Origin: an uncultured Prochlorococcus sp.
GTDB lineage: Bacteria; Cyanobacteriota; Cyanobacteriia; PCC-6307; Cyanobiaceae
Reading direction: 5' to 3'
Length of the DNA stretch: 64,000 nucleotides
NCBI RefSeq assembly: GCF_902626525.1
Contig: NZ_CACOFR010000001.1
Span: 94,188-158,187, forward strand
Shown: positions 46,595-53,767 of the stretch, in pieces
Numbering within the stretch: position 1 is the first letter of the stretch
Layout: every line of letters starts with the position of its first letter
The notes under the pieces: model-generated
What the model was told of the DNA's origin: nothing
The model's database searches: none
The model's input: the letters and a program-made list of their open reading frames with translations, nothing else
Position numbers and translations under genes: made by a program

Positions 46595-47263
46595 TTATTT
46601 GGATGATTTTGTTGATAAGTTGGATCTCTTTTTAGCTCTTATTTGACCATATTTTTCCATATATTTGCAGTTAATTGATATCGACTCTTTTTTTTGTTTA
46701 AGCAAAAGATATTTTTTCTCTAATTCTTGATTAGTTAATTGTTCGCCTGGATTATATCCCGTTGAGGTTTTTAAATAATCATTCAAATAATTTACATCTT
46801 TTTGACTATATAAAGTGATAAATCTTTGAGCAATTCTTCCATTTTCTTTATTAATAGTAAGAAGTGAATATTGGAAATTATTACCTCCTTTTCCTGAGAT
46901 TAATGATAAAGGTAATGATAAGGGATCGGTGATTACACCAATAGCTCCAGCAACATTTCCTCTATTGAATCTTGAATTAAATGTCCCTGCTAATCCGAAA
47001 GCAACAATTTCTTCAGTTCTGACTTTGAATGGAATAGTGCCTTTCTGTGAAGAGCGCCATGGGTTTACAAAATCTAATTCTTTTGTAGAGCAAGCTCTTA
47101 TTCCAAAACGTTTTGGTTCTCCCGTTGGATTAATAGTTTCTCCAATACCTAAATGTAGTTCATGTATGTTTGATCCTTTCTCCATGCTAAATGGACCATG
47201 ATCAGCAAAAGAGGGGAGAGAAGATCCAAAAGTTAAGATTATTGTAAGTAAAAATCTCTTCAC
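46595..47263 (-). CDS. Secreted hypothetical protein, 222 residues
   Basis: Signal peptide MKRFLLTIILTFGSSLPSFA, then a mature domain with GIGETINPTGEPKRFGIRAC, AFGLAGTFNSRFNRGNVAGA and a Lys-rich helical tail (LLLKQKKESISINCKYMEKY). Two Cys far apart. Likely periplasmic; no family recognised. Confidence 0.65.
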   Translation of the reverse strand: MKRFLLTIILTFGSSLPSFADHGPFSMEKGSNIHELHLGIGETINPTGEPKRFGIRACSTKELDFVNPWRSSQKGTIPFKVRTEEIVAFGLAGTFNSRFNRGNVAGAIGVITDPLSLPLSLISGKGGNNFQYSLLTINKENGRIAQRFITLYSQKDVNYLNDYLKTSTGYNPGEQLTNQELEKKYLLLKQKKESISINCKYMEKYGQIRAKKRSNLSTKSSK

Positions 47264-47371
47264 AAAAAAATTATTATTAATTCAATTTTAGTAGAAATTC
47301 CAAAAGAGACTATTTGGTTCTGAAATTTATTGGCTATTTGTTGGCTGCTATGAGCCAATAGTAAAAACAAT

Positions 47372-47468
47372 AAAAAAGCGAGTCTGGGTAACTCGCTATT
47401 ATGAATTGGTTTTTAAGAGTCGAAGCGACAGGGTTCGAACCTGCGACCTAGTGCTCCCAGAGCACCGC
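47372..47468 (-). repeat. tRNA-Pro(UGG) 3'-end and terminator scar 5
   Basis: On the minus strand: anticodon arm with UGG-type loop, variable loop, T-arm GGTTCGAACC and acceptor 3' strand CGCTTCGA, then a 24-base spacer and the hairpin GCGAGT tacccag ACTCGC followed by T6. There is no 5' half, so it is not a tRNA gene. It looks like the displaced 3' end and terminator of an invaded tRNA-Pro gene. Confidence 0.8.
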
Positions 47469-47663
47469 ACAACCCATTAGCATCACAAGGTTTTTAAGGT
47501 GTATTTAATTTCTTGCTGAGTATTTCATTATTTGTCCTGTTTAATCAAGTAAAAATTTAGACTATTTGTCCACTTTTTTTAATTTTTTCATATTACTAAC
47601 AAAATTTATTGACAATATATTTATATCTTTTAGGTTAGTTTAAAAAAGAAATTTGTTATTTAG

Positions 47664-48602
47664 ATGCTTAAAAAAATCAAAAATAAATATCCATACAAAT
47701 TATTTACTGGAATTATAGTTTTATCTTTTTCTTTTCTGTATTTAGGCAATTTTTTGAGAGAAAATTCAACTTACTTTATGCCAAAAGAATATAAAACTAT
47801 AAAAAAAATAGTTGATAAACTAGCGTCAAAGAATGATCTAGGTGATCGAGATATTCGATTTTCTATAGGAAGCGGGATTTATATGCAACATAGAGCAGAG
47901 GAATTAGGATTATGCGAAAAAGATGGATGTTTCTATTACAGGAATTTAGATCCATATAAGAATTATAAAAAAGTTAATGGTGTCAATGTAAATGAGCTTC
48001 TAAAACAATCATACTTATTCAACGGTATTGAGGCTTATGCTTGGAATGATATAGTCTGGCTTAGTAAATCATCTTTTCTTTCATATGCGAGGGAAATAGA
48101 TTATTTAGGTTGCACAATTGGTCATGAATTATCCCATATAGTTTTCAATGACCACATTAAACAATCAATAAAGTTATCAGAAAACCTAAAAAAACTTAAA
48201 GATAAAAACAAAAATGAAATTTTAATTGAATCAAAAAAAATAAAAGAAAATGATGAGGAAGTTAAAAATGAAAAAGATGATATTAAAGAAGTTTTAGAAA
48301 AAGAATTGAGTAGAGAGTCTGAAATGATTGCTGATAATAATGCTGCGAAGATGTTTATTAATGCTGGTTACGATAAGGAAACATGTCTTAATGAGATTAC
48401 TTTTATCGCAGAAAAAATGCATTGGGAAGCAGATACAGACATTAAAAGTACTCATCCAGGATATTTGGAACGTTTTGAATCTTTGCAGAATTTTATAGCT
48501 AAATACGATAAATCAACTGAATTGAAAGACTTTGAACCATATAGATGGAAATGGAGTTTTGACAGAAAATTGAATATTCTAATTTTTTCTCCACAAAAAT
48601 AA
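47664..48602 (+). CDS. M48-family membrane metalloprotease
   Basis: 312 residues: N-terminal anchor (about 13-29), zinc motif GHELSHIVFNDH (154-158), third ligand in SRESEMIADNNAAKMF (Glu220). An acidic/basic coiled coil (about 165-215) sits between the zinc motif and the third ligand, longer than usual. Probably a periplasm- or membrane-facing quality-control peptidase. It lies alone between two tRNA-Pro scars 1.2 kb apart, as if it were a single cargo gene. Confidence 0.88.
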   Translation: MLKKIKNKYPYKLFTGIIVLSFSFLYLGNFLRENSTYFMPKEYKTIKKIVDKLASKNDLGDRDIRFSIGSGIYMQHRAEELGLCEKDGCFYYRNLDPYKNYKKVNGVNVNELLKQSYLFNGIEAYAWNDIVWLSKSSFLSYAREIDYLGCTIGHELSHIVFNDHIKQSIKLSENLKKLKDKNKNEILIESKKIKENDEEVKNEKDDIKEVLEKELSRESEMIADNNAAKMFINAGYDKETCLNEITFIAEKMHWEADTDIKSTHPGYLERFESLQNFIAKYDKSTELKDFEPYRWKWSFDRKLNILIFSPQK

Positions 48603-48652
48603 ACAAGTAACTGTCCACTATCTGTCCACTTTTGGCGTAAACAAATTTCTCA

Positions 48653-48860
48653 ATAAAAAAGCGAGTCTGGGTACTTCTCTAGTATGACTTGATTTTCAAG
48701 AGTCGGAGCGATAGTATTCGAACCTGCGACCTAGAGCTCCCAAAGCACTGTGCGTTATTTTTAAGAAAACCTTAAGACTTTAGTTATAGCTTAGAGTAAT
48801 CACAGAAGGCGGAACGAGTTTGTGACTGCCTATTGCATAATCTTCGAAGATTATAAAAGA
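48653..48860 (-). repeat. tRNA-Pro(UGG) scar 6 with extended flank
   Basis: Terminator hairpin (GCGAGTctgggtACTTCTC, partly decayed), spacer TAGTATGACTTG, then the tRNA 3' half ending GAGCTCCCAAAGCACT. Beyond the tRNA, TTATTTTTAAGAAAACCTTAAG and AACGAGTTTGTGACTGCCTA match scar 2, and the palindrome AATCTTCGAAGATT ends the block. The shared flank suggests the end of one type of element. Confidence 0.75.
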
Positions 48861-49233
48861 TGTTTATAGATGCTAGCTACCCTTCTAGCTATCCCCACAA
48901 CGACCTAGTACTTATGCTGAGGCGATCGCAAATAAAAGATTGGATTGAGGCAATAAAAACATCCTTAGCTTTCCTTTAAACTGGTATTATTTACAGAGAG
49001 AATAAAGCGAAAATGAGAGAACTATTTGGATTAATAGAAAACTAGAAGGACAACCTCAAGCAATAGATATTTAGAAATTACTTTATCCTCTAACGGAAAA
49101 TGGAAACTTCAAGGAAGTATGAAAAGTAACTTGGATAACTTATTAGGTTAAATTTAGTCTCTATTCAAGTAAAAAAACTAATAATAAATTTTGCAAAACA
49201 TACTATATTAACTTAGTTAAAAATTTTAAATGT
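48861..49233. other. Intergenic region with possible relics
   Basis: CAACGACCTAGTACTTATGC near 48900 is a further fragment of the tRNA repeat. Short frames at 49014-49150 look like broken coding sequence but no family is recognised. Confidence 0.3.
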
Positions 49234-49359
49234 ATGGTTAAAAAAAATAATCCCAATAATAAATCAATCTCACATAAAACACCAATCTATGAAATTAAAG
49301 AACCTCCCATATTAAAAAAATTTTTAAATAAAATACTTGGCCCAATACAGTTTTTCTAG
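49234..49359 (+). CDS. Small basic protein, 41 residues
   Basis: MVKKNNPNNKSISHKTPIYE, then PPILKKFLNKILGPIQFF. Basic and soluble with an amphipathic C-terminus; unknown function. Confidence 0.4.
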   Translation: MVKKNNPNNKSISHKTPIYEIKEPPILKKFLNKILGPIQFF

Positions 49360-49391
49360 ACTTGATATATATGGTAAATATTTAATTGATT

Positions 49392-49583
49392 ATGTTTAAC
49401 CCAACTGATGAGCAAATGGAGGAGTGGTTTAAACCTGCTTTTGAAGATATAAACACGATATTGGATGAGGTAAACCGAGAAACCAAATGTGGCAACGAAT
49501 ATTTAATCCACTTCTTAAAACAAATTACTGATACTTATGAAGGAGTGCAGAGAGTGATGGATCAAGAGGGTATAGAAAACTAA
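49392..49583 (+). CDS. Small acidic protein, 63 residues
   Basis: From ATG 49392: MFNPTDEQMEEWFKPAFEDI, helical and acidic. The opening (PT.EQ) and PA...I pattern match the gene at 38737. It is followed by GCACCTTTTTGTAG and the TCTTCGAAGA palindrome, as is the gene ending at 39267. Confidence 0.55.
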   Translation: MFNPTDEQMEEWFKPAFEDINTILDEVNRETKCGNEYLIHFLKQITDTYEGVQRVMDQEGIEN

Positions 49584-49645
49584 GCACCTTTTTGTAGTTC
49601 TTCGAAGATACTAGCTTCATTTCCCATCTGAGATTGAAGACAATA

Positions 49646-49735
49646 AGAAAACGAGTCTGGATAACTCGCTAGTATGACTTGGTTTTTAAGAGTCGGGGCC
49701 ACAGGATTCGAACCTGAGACCTAGTGCTCCCAAAT
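49646..49735 (-). repeat. tRNA-Pro(UGG) scar 7
   Basis: Hairpin CGAGTctggataACTCG, spacer TAGTATGACTTGG, then CACAGGATTCGAACCTGAGA and CTAGTGCTCCCAAATTACTA. After it TTATTTTTAAAGAATTGCTTGAG matches the flank of scars 2 and 6. Confidence 0.75.
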
Positions 49736-49981
49736 TACTAGGCTTATTTTTAAAGAATTGCTTGAGAATCTAGTCATAGAATTAATAAATCATAGCTATA
49801 GGATGCTTTTGAGACTGCTTATTGATAATTAATTATACTTGTATTAACTTTTAATTACATTATAGATCCCCTAGAGATCTCCACTTAGCAACTTAGTGCT
49901 ATTTAATGAATTCTAAGTTTCTTTACAAGTTTTTTGTGCTTAGAGATATAATTTAAATTGATAAATTTCGAAAGTAAATCT
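49736..49981. other. Scar flank
   Basis: Contains the shared scar flank (to about 49840) and then unremarkable AT-rich sequence up to the next gene. Confidence 0.35.
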
Positions 49982-50446
49982 ATGTATAAAAAATATAAAT
50001 ATATAATCCTTCCCTTAGGAGTGATAATGGTTTATTGGCTTCTAAATCTTGAAGATAACTATACCGTGAAGTTAAAAAATGGAGATACTCTTAGTATTAA
50101 GGAAATTGATACAAAATGCTCCAAAGAATCTTCAAGATGGCATGCTATTGCTTTTAGCGGCATCCGCAGTGTTCCAGATAGTCCAGATATCGTAGAAAAA
50201 TTTTATACATGCAGGGCAAATGGAGTTAGGACAGATCTTGCAGGTTATCAAAGAACTTATAGTCAAACCACTAAAAATTGCAAAAGAAGACCAAGTTCAA
50301 TACCATGTAAAGCCGGGGAATACTTTAATATGATTGATAAAAATTATAACTATGATGGAAGAGCTGAAAATGAGTGTTTTCTAGCTAATGGATCAAGGAA
50401 AGAATCTACTAAGTTTTCAAAAAAATGTAACTTACGAGTTAAATAA
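49982..50446 (+). CDS. Membrane-anchored Cys-rich hypothetical
   Basis: 154 residues from ATG 49982 (TTG 49958 possible). Anchor helix (YIILPLGVIMVYWLL), then an exported domain with six Cys, for example EIDTKCSKESSRWHAIAFSG and NCKRRPSSIPCKAGEYF. Probably disulfide-bonded outside the membrane. Function unknown. Confidence 0.6.
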   Translation: MYKKYKYIILPLGVIMVYWLLNLEDNYTVKLKNGDTLSIKEIDTKCSKESSRWHAIAFSGIRSVPDSPDIVEKFYTCRANGVRTDLAGYQRTYSQTTKNCKRRPSSIPCKAGEYFNMIDKNYNYDGRAENECFLANGSRKESTKFSKKCNLRVK

Positions 50447-50777
50447 TAACCAATCCTTACTTCTAACTATAAACTAAATCCCCTTTAGAAAGATCCTCAA
50501 TCTGAGTACATTTTTTTAATAAGATTTTTTAAACTTGTAAATTCACTAATTTTATCTTTAATTTTTTTTGAAATTTTACACTGTGCCATATTCAAAAGTC
50601 GGACTTTTAAATAGGCTCAATTCACAATCACTTGCAATTTATTTTTTATTAAATTTAATTTTTCTTAATAGATTTAATTTAAAGTTTTTTAAAGATTAAT
50701 TGAATATCTATGATATTTAACCATATAAAAATACTTTATGATTTAAGTCTGCATAGCTTTGGATAACTTTGGAGGGT
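50447..50777. other. Intergenic region
   Basis: AT-rich; no gene, repeat or clear hairpin seen. Confidence 0.35.
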
Positions 50778-50895
50778 ATGTCGCCTGAGGAATCGTTAAC
50801 TTTTTGGGATAATTAATTCCCTTTTTAGTAGGAGGAGTTGTTTTTGTTTCTACTTTTGTCTCGGAAAAAAACATTACCAATCAATTTTCTTAACT
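50778..50895 (+). pseudogene. Frameshifted small membrane gene
   Basis: ATG opens MSPEESLTFWDN and stops; another frame continues IPFLVGGVVFVSTFVSEKNI then TNQFS. Together they read as one helix protein of about 38 residues. Confidence 0.4.
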
Positions 50896-50900
50896 AAAAA

Positions 50901-50978
50901 ATGAAACGTTTACTGATTTCATTGATTTCGTTGGTTTTAGATTTTTGCTATAAGTTAATTGAGGCCAAACCTCAATGA
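50901..50978 (+). CDS. Orphan MKRLL signal-start fragment
   Basis: 25 codons: MKRLLISLISLVLDFCYKLI, then EAKPQ. It is only a signal-peptide-like start. Its end overlaps the hairpin ATTGAGG/CCTCAAT. Confidence 0.35.
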   Translation: MKRLLISLISLVLDFCYKLIEAKPQ

Positions 50979-51038
50979 GTTAACTCTTAGTTTTCTCCAA
51001 GACATAGATTGACTTTATATAGTAAGAGTCAATTTAAT

Positions 51039-51080
51039 AACCTCTCTGGTAGTTGGAATTTCTGGAGAGGTTTCTTGTTT
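51039..51080 (+). terminator. Intrinsic terminator
   Basis: AACCTCTC ... GGAGAGGTT followed by a T-rich run (TTTCTTGTTTTT). It may end the relic transcript or an unannotated small RNA between 50980 and 51075. The rest of 51081-51349 holds nothing clear. Confidence 0.55.
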
Positions 51081-51349
51081 TTAAGTAGGTAACTGATTTG
51101 ATACAGGGATAATTTTAAATCTTCTAATTTTTGATATTAGTTGCATTACTTCCATATAAGTTGAGTAAAACCCAAGAACCAGATAAACAATTAATTTAAG
51201 CATTACATAAATTTTTCTTTCCATATCAAAACGAATTTATGCTAATTAGCAATAGGTTATAAACTATATTGAATGTCGATTTAAAATAAGAGGAAATCAG
51301 CTTCTGTCTTTATATTTTATTTTTTTGATTGATGAGAAAAGAAACTTCT

Positions 51350-51529
51350 TTAAGCTGTTTTAGTACAATCAAGATCTACAATTCCTTCATCCATCAAACG
51401 ACCTAATTTAATGACTAAAGACATATCAAGTCTGGAAAATTTATGTTCGTTTTCTGTTATCCAATCGAGCTCTTGCAAAGTAATTGAACCAAGAATGTTG
51501 GCTTTTAAAAAAATTATTCCTAAATTCAT
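51350..51529 (-). CDS. hli-cluster companion protein, 59 residues
   Basis: Reads MNLGIIFLKANILGSITLQE, then DWITENEHKFSRLDMSLVIK LGRLMDEGIVDLDC. Same length and place as the gene at 11417. It lies one base after the hli stop. Confidence 0.65.
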   Translation of the reverse strand: MNLGIIFLKANILGSITLQELDWITENEHKFSRLDMSLVIKLGRLMDEGIVDLDCTKTA

Positions 51530-51530
51530 T

Positions 51531-51659
51531 TTAAAAAATTCCTGGAATTATCCAGCCAAAGAGACCGTAGTTTACAACTAATGCAAAGAATCCCATCATT
51601 GCCATTCTTCCATTAGTTTTTTCAGCATTTTGCCAGTATGTGGTTTTTAAATTTGTCAT
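51531..51659 (-). CDS. hli: High-light-inducible protein (one-helix)
   Basis: 42 residues with AEKTNGRMAMMGFFALVVNY and the end GLFGWIIPGIF; near-identical to 11598. Chlorophyll-binding ExxNGR present. Confidence 0.92.
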   Translation of the reverse strand: MTNLKTTYWQNAEKTNGRMAMMGFFALVVNYGLFGWIIPGIF

Positions 51660-51685
51660 TTTTTTATGAAATTTTGAAAATAGTT

Positions 51686-51826
51686 TTAAACGAAACCAGG
51701 AATTATTTGTCCTGTTGTTAGATAAGCTCCTACAAAAGCAATAAAGCCAATCATTGCAAATCTTCCATTGAGCTTCTCAGCTACAATCTTTTCTTTTTCT
51801 ATTTTATTTGTATTTGCGTTTTCCAT
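51686..51826 (-). CDS. hli: High-light-inducible protein
   Basis: 46 residues: MENANTNKIEKEKIVAEKLN, GRFAMIGFIAFVGAYL, ending TTGQIIPGFV. Equivalent to the C-terminal half of the fused gene at 11761. Confidence 0.92.
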   Translation of the reverse strand: MENANTNKIEKEKIVAEKLNGRFAMIGFIAFVGAYLTTGQIIPGFV

Positions 51827-51948
51827 TTATTTGGTATAAGGATGGAATAATTTTGATGGTTTTGATTCTTGAAATTGCTTTATGGAATAAAAAAATGTTA
51901 AACCGGTAAACCAATTACTAGAATCAAGAATTCAACTAGAGGACTCAT
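51827..51948 (-). pseudogene. Broken helix gene upstream of hli
   Basis: ATG opens MSPLVEFLILVIG; a shift of one base continues LTFFYSIKQFQESKPSKLFH PYTK to TAA just before the hli ATG. It is the counterpart of the N-terminal half of the fused protein at 11761. Confidence 0.65.
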
Positions 51949-51995
51949 AGATTTCTACTAGTTTTTTATAAAGATCAATAGATATAGGTTCCATT

Positions 51996-52187
51996 TCAAG
52001 AAATTTGTGATGAAACTTTTTTAAATTCATTCTCTAATGAATTTTTAACAAACTTTTTGTCTCTATTAAGTGGAGAGTTAAAGTATTTGTTGTATGTAAC
52101 GAAATAGGTTGCAAGTGCAACTAAAATTCCAAAAAATCCAAGTAATAAAATTGGAGAATTGGGAAAATCATATACTGGTATATTCAT
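51996..52187 (-). CDS. Single-helix membrane protein, 63 residues
   Basis: Helix (SPILLLGFFGILVALATYFV) and a charged tail (NRDKKFVKNSLENEFKKV). Inside the second hli cluster, which suggests cotranscription. Function unknown. Confidence 0.55.
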   Translation of the reverse strand: MNIPVYDFPNSPILLLGFFGILVALATYFVTYNKYFNSPLNRDKKFVKNSLENEFKKVSSQIS

Positions 52188-52225
52188 AGGTTTAGAAAAT
52201 TGAATTTGGTTTTAAAAATAAAAAT

Positions 52226-52309
52226 TTATACTTTTCTACCCTTTGCAACCATGATTACTGGTATCAACAGATAGGTGAAAAAAGATATAAGGAAAATATC
52301 TATATTCAT
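52226..52309 (-). CDS. Single-helix peptide, 27 residues
   Basis: MNIDIFLISFFTYLLIPVIM then VAKGRKV. It begins 2 bases after the hli stop at 52312, so it belongs to the cluster. Confidence 0.5.
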   Translation of the reverse strand: MNIDIFLISFFTYLLIPVIMVAKGRKV

Positions 52310-52311
52310 AT

Positions 52312-52515
52312 TTAGAAAATTCCTGGAATGATTTGTCCTGTAGACGCGTAAGCGCCTATTAAAGCTATAAATCCAAGCATTGCCCATCTGCCATTTGCTT
52401 TTTCAGCTTCTGCTGGGTAATTTGTATACTCCTCAACTAGTTGAGTTTGAACTTCTGTTGGGAAGATATTTTGTCTTCCTCCTGATTCTGTTGTAATTGA
52501 TATTGAACGTGACAC
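52312..52515 (-). CDS. hli: High-light-inducible protein, GTG start
   Basis: 67 residues from GTG 52515: polar N-terminus with TTESGGRQNIFPTE as in 12021, then AEKANGRWAMLGFIALIGAY and STGQIIPGIF. The GTG overlaps the stop of the preceding hli (TAGTG), a coupling arrangement; a longer frame to 52593 runs through that other gene and is not real. Confidence 0.9.
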   Translation of the reverse strand: MSRSISITTESGGRQNIFPTEVQTQLVEEYTNYPAEAEKANGRWAMLGFIALIGAYASTGQIIPGIF

Positions 52516-52622
52516 TAGAACCAACCTGGAATGATTTGACCTGTTGATACGTAAGCGCCAACTGCTGCTACGAAACCGAGCATTGCTGCCCAACCATTAA
52601 ATCTTTCTGCTTCTGGAGTCAT
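52515..52622 (-). CDS. hli: Minimal high-light-inducible protein
   Basis: 35 residues: MTPEAERFNGWAAMLGFVAA, VGAYVSTGQIIPGWF. The usual ExxNGR reads ERFNGW, so the Arg of the salt bridge is Trp here while Glu and Asn remain. First gene of the second cluster; no equivalent in the first. Confidence 0.85.
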   Translation of the reverse strand: MTPEAERFNGWAAMLGFVAAVGAYVSTGQIIPGWF

Positions 52623-52647
52623 AATGAAAATTAATTAATTATTAATT

Positions 52648-52676
52648 AATGTAACATTAATATTAACTATTGTAAA
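52648..52676 (-). promoter_or_regulatory. hli cluster 2 promoter
   Basis: TTTACA (52676-52671), 17-base spacer, TACATT (52653-52648), 25 bases before the first ATG. Identical boxes and spacing to 12250-12278. Confidence 0.6.
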
Positions 52677-52708
52677 GTTTTAATTTTATATTAACCCTTT
52701 CTTGGTAT

Positions 52709-53117
52709 ATATGTATCGATACTGTAACAAAGCTGTAAATAATAGAAGCCCCTCTCTTAGTATGAGGATTTGATGGAGCAAACCACTTCGCTTTGGGAGT
52801 TTAAATCAATAATGTCTCCTTAAAAAAAGATTAGTTATTAATTCTGCCTGAAAAAATGCAGAACTTTGAATTTGTAGTTATTTAGAAAGTTAAACTTCTT
52901 TCAATATCTATCTTTTGTTCTTGTGTTATTGTTATATTATCTCAGGTAGAGATAAGACTAAGCAATATTGACCAGCTAAAGAATTTCTGAAAAAGAATCC
53001 CACCTGCAAGAGTCAAATACTTTCTGATAAAACTTGTGTTGATCTATCCTGTAGATCAAATTCATTAAATACTATCACTTATTAAGCCTGTGCATAACAA
53101 ACTTAACAAATAAACTA
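52709..53117. other. Upstream region of hli cluster 2
   Basis: ATATGTATCGATACTGTAAC (52709-52728) contains the palindrome GTATCGATAC and resembles the box upstream of cluster 1; relative to the -35 box it is 11 bases nearer, about one helical turn. No gene in this stretch. Confidence 0.4.
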
Positions 53118-53252
53118 ATGAAAAAATTAAGCATAAAATATGCTGACTTAATGCGCAAGGCGCAACAAGCGACGGGAAGAAAAGAGGCAGTTGGATTAAT
53201 TCATAAAGCAGCAAAGCTAAAAACTAAATTTGATCAATATGAAATGATGTAA
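53118..53252 (+). CDS. Small conserved protein, 44 residues
   Basis: MKKLSIKYADLMRKAQQATG, then RKEAVGLIHKAAKLKTKF. Paralogue of 24250 with the same length. Unknown function. Confidence 0.6.
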   Translation: MKKLSIKYADLMRKAQQATGRKEAVGLIHKAAKLKTKFDQYEMM

Positions 53253-53278
53253 TCTTATTGAAATACTTAAATAAATAA

Positions 53279-53620
53279 ATGGATAAAAAAGGAGCTAAAG
53301 GTTATTGGATATCAACGGCTAAAATAATTAATCAAGACTTATTTGATGAATATGTCAATAGAGTTGGTCCATGGCTGAAAGAGGTTGGAGGTCAAGTCTT
53401 TGCAAAAGATACAGATCCTCAAGGAAAGGAGAGGACTGAGGATGCCAATTTAGCAGTTATTTGTGAATTCCCATCAATGAGGGCAGCAGTTGAAGCTTAT
53501 GAATCTAAAGAATACAATGAGCTTTCAAAGCTAAGGAAAGAAGCTACTGAGAATTCTACGTTTACAATTATGGAAGGTTTGGATGAAGCTGCAAAGCTAA
53601 GAAGAGCAATGGGTATGTAA
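53279..53620 (+). CDS. DUF1330-like protein
   Basis: 113 residues: GYWISTAKIINQDLFDEYVN, VGPWLKEVGGQVFAKDTDPQ, LAVICEFPSMRAAVEAYESK EYNEL. A dimeric ferredoxin-like fold without signal peptide. A secreted relative is at 63420. The last 15 codons including the stop are duplicated downstream. Confidence 0.8.
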   Translation: MDKKGAKGYWISTAKIINQDLFDEYVNRVGPWLKEVGGQVFAKDTDPQGKERTEDANLAVICEFPSMRAAVEAYESKEYNELSKLRKEATENSTFTIMEGLDEAAKLRRAMGM

Positions 53621-53665
53621 GGTTTGGATGAAGCTGCAAAGCTAAGAAGAGCAATGGGTATGTAA
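53576..53665 (+). repeat. 45-bp perfect tandem duplication
   Basis: The unit beginning GGTTTGGATGAAGCTGCAAA and ending at TAA occurs twice in succession (53576-53620, 53621-53665). The length is a multiple of three, so the second copy is in frame behind the stop. It must be recent, because the copies are identical. Confidence 0.9.
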
Positions 53666-53767
53666 GATATTTCTTGCGTAGCATTAAGTTATTTCTTGAG
53701 GTAAGTTTTTATAAAAAGACATCAAATTGACATCTAGTTCTAAAAAGTAATTATTGTTATTAGGTGA

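Noticed and set aside
47400..47470. Functional tRNA-Pro gene on the minus strand
   Set aside because: The 3' half folds well, but no acceptor 5' strand or D-arm precedes it; the upstream sequence is unrelated. The same holds for the other copies.
52516..52593. N-terminal extension of the hli gene to a 93-residue protein
   Set aside because: The extra residues (basic, Ser/Arg-rich) are the shadow of another hli gene in a different frame; GTG at 52515 gives the expected start.
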